DNA of 7,032 nt. It comes from Myxococcota bacterium. Its GTDB lineage: Bacteria; Myxococcota_C; UBA6777. Positions 6,354 to 7,032 of this stretch are shown piece after piece (the first letter of the stretch is position 1; each line of letters begins with the position of its first letter). Position numbers and translations under genes: made by a program. The notes under the pieces are model-generated. The model had not been told where the DNA came from and ran no database searches. It was given only the letters and a program-made list of their open reading frames with translations. The stretch is taken from positions 1-7,032 of the forward strand of contig CAUJFU010000305.1 in NCBI GenBank assembly GCA_963169055.1, given 5' to 3'.

Positions 6354-6559
6354 TATCGATCCTTCCGCTATTTTCGATCTCCCCTTTGGACATTTTTTTA
6401 TCCACATCAAAAATCTTCATACCAATCAACACCTTCATACGAAGGCGAGCAACTATTCCAACTTGCATCTTGCGTTTCAGCACTCCTCTCTGTATCGTGG
6501 GTGCCGCCTGTCGTCTCGCGTTGCGTTGCACCCCCCCTCTACCCCAAGGAGAACTTTCT
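6354..6559 (+). promoter_or_regulatory. 206-bp leader of efp, probable promoter region
   Basis: This is the longest gene-free stretch and the likeliest place for a separate efp promoter. One sigma70-like pair is TTGCGT (6470-6475) and TATCGT (6493-6498) with a 17-base spacer; the -10 is poor, so confidence is low. A small perfect hairpin CCTTC-ATAC-GAAGG lies at 6432-6445, without a T run. The last ~25 bases before the ribosome binding site are strongly pyrimidine-rich. CTCCT at 6483-6487 could pair with AGGAG at 6547-6551 in the ribosome binding site. No clear terminator for the upstream genes was found. Confidence 0.3.
6546..6553 (+). promoter_or_regulatory. Ribosome binding site of efp
   Basis: AAGGAGAA lies six bases before ATG 6560 and is the best match to the consensus in the window, as expected for a highly expressed translation factor. 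Confidence 0.75.
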
Positions 6560-7032
6560 ATGTACTCGACAAACCAGTTTCGCAAGGGCCTCAAAATTGA
6601 GATCGATGGGGAACCCTACAATATCACCGATTTCCAACACGTAAAACCCGGAAAAGGCAACGCATTTGTCCGCACAAAGTTGAAAAACCTGCTCACAGGC
6701 AACAACCTCGAAAAAACCTTCAAAAGCGGCGAAAAAGTCGGGATACCCAATCTCGAAAACAAGAAAATGCAATTCCTCTACACCGAGGGCGAAGACAAAG
6801 TGTTCATGGACATGGAAACTTACGAACAAACCCACGTCCCCGCAGAAAACCTCGGAGACTCCACACGTTTCCTCAAAGAAAACACGGCTTGCGATCTACT
6901 CTTCTACAACGGCGTCGCCATCGATATCGAACTCCCAACCTTTATCGAATTCAAGATCACCAAAACCGATCCCGGTGTGCGTGGTGATACGGTAAGCGGT
7001 GCCACCAAACCCGCAGATATCGAAACGGGTGC
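6560..7032 (+). CDS. efp: Translation elongation factor P, 5' part
   Basis: 157 complete codons are present; EF-P is usually about 188 residues, so roughly 30 are cut off by the window end. EF-P binds stalled ribosomes between the P and E sites and restores peptide bond formation at consecutive prolines. The N-terminal KOW-like domain (about 1-65) carries VKPGKGNAF, with the loop lysine at residue 32 that corresponds to Lys34 of Escherichia coli EF-P. That type of loop is the one modified by beta-lysylation through EpmA/EpmB, although whether those enzymes exist here is unknown. The two OB-like domains follow, with METYEQ, LPTFIEFKI and TDPGVRGDT all as in the family. ATG 6560 has AAGGAGAA at 6546-6553. 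The frame runs off the end without a stop. Confidence 0.97.
   Translation, partial: MYSTNQFRKGLKIEIDGEPYNITDFQHVKPGKGNAFVRTKLKNLLTGNNLEKTFKSGEKVGIPNLENKKMQFLYTEGEDKVFMDMETYEQTHVPAENLGDSTRFLKENTACDLLFYNGVAIDIELPTFIEFKITKTDPGVRGDTVSGATKPADIETG

Noticed and set aside
6355-6399. Possible terminator after the Roadblock gene (ATCGA/TCGAT followed by a T run)
   Set aside because: The stem is only five AT-rich pairs with a 14-base loop, and the T run starts about 15 bases after the stem, too far for an intrinsic terminator.

Overview
The window looks like part of a type IV pilus (T4P) assembly locus of a Gram-negative bacterium, read entirely on the + strand, running on into the start of the gene for translation elongation factor P. 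In order it holds the 3' end of pilM, then complete pilN, pilO, pilP and pilQ, a Cys-rich predicted lipoprotein of unknown function, a small Roadblock/LC7-domain protein, and the first ~157 codons of efp. The organism cannot be named from the sequence. Three features suggest Myxococcota or a related former deltaproteobacterial group: a PilQ with what look like three AMIN repeats, a lipoprotein with a C-terminal cysteine cluster, and a Roadblock/LC7 (MglB-like) gene beside the pilus genes. By eye the base composition is near 50% GC, lower than is usual for cultured myxobacteria.

Layout. Positions 1-1530 encode the inner-membrane platform: PilM (cytoplasmic, actin-like), PilN and PilO (bitopic coiled-coil partners). 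pilM and pilN overlap by ATGA and pilO follows after 27 bp. Positions 1621-5103 encode the periplasmic connector PilP (a lipoprotein) and the outer-membrane secretin PilQ. A 90-bp gap precedes pilP and a 168-bp gap precedes pilQ; the latter has a predicted hairpin over the pilQ ribosome binding site and an overlapping small open frame. Positions 5100-5906 encode the unknown lipoprotein, whose start codon overlaps the pilQ stop (ATGA). Positions 5982-6353 encode the Roadblock/LC7 protein, and after a 206-bp gap efp starts at 6560 and leaves the window.

How the genes work together. PilM binds the N-terminal motif of PilN, PilN pairs with PilO, PilP joins PilNO to the periplasmic part of PilQ, and the pilus leaves through PilQ. 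The lipoprotein is placed as if made in step with PilQ, so an accessory role at the secretin is a fair guess but only a guess. Roadblock/LC7 proteins usually regulate small Ras-like GTPases; in Myxococcus MglB acts on MglA, which controls the polarity of T4P-driven motility, so its position here is suggestive. EF-P helps ribosomes through polyproline stretches, and PilP in this window contains one Pro-Pro-Pro. No RNA genes, mobile elements, CRISPR arrays or convincing terminators were seen. No gene-free stretch exceeds 300 bp.
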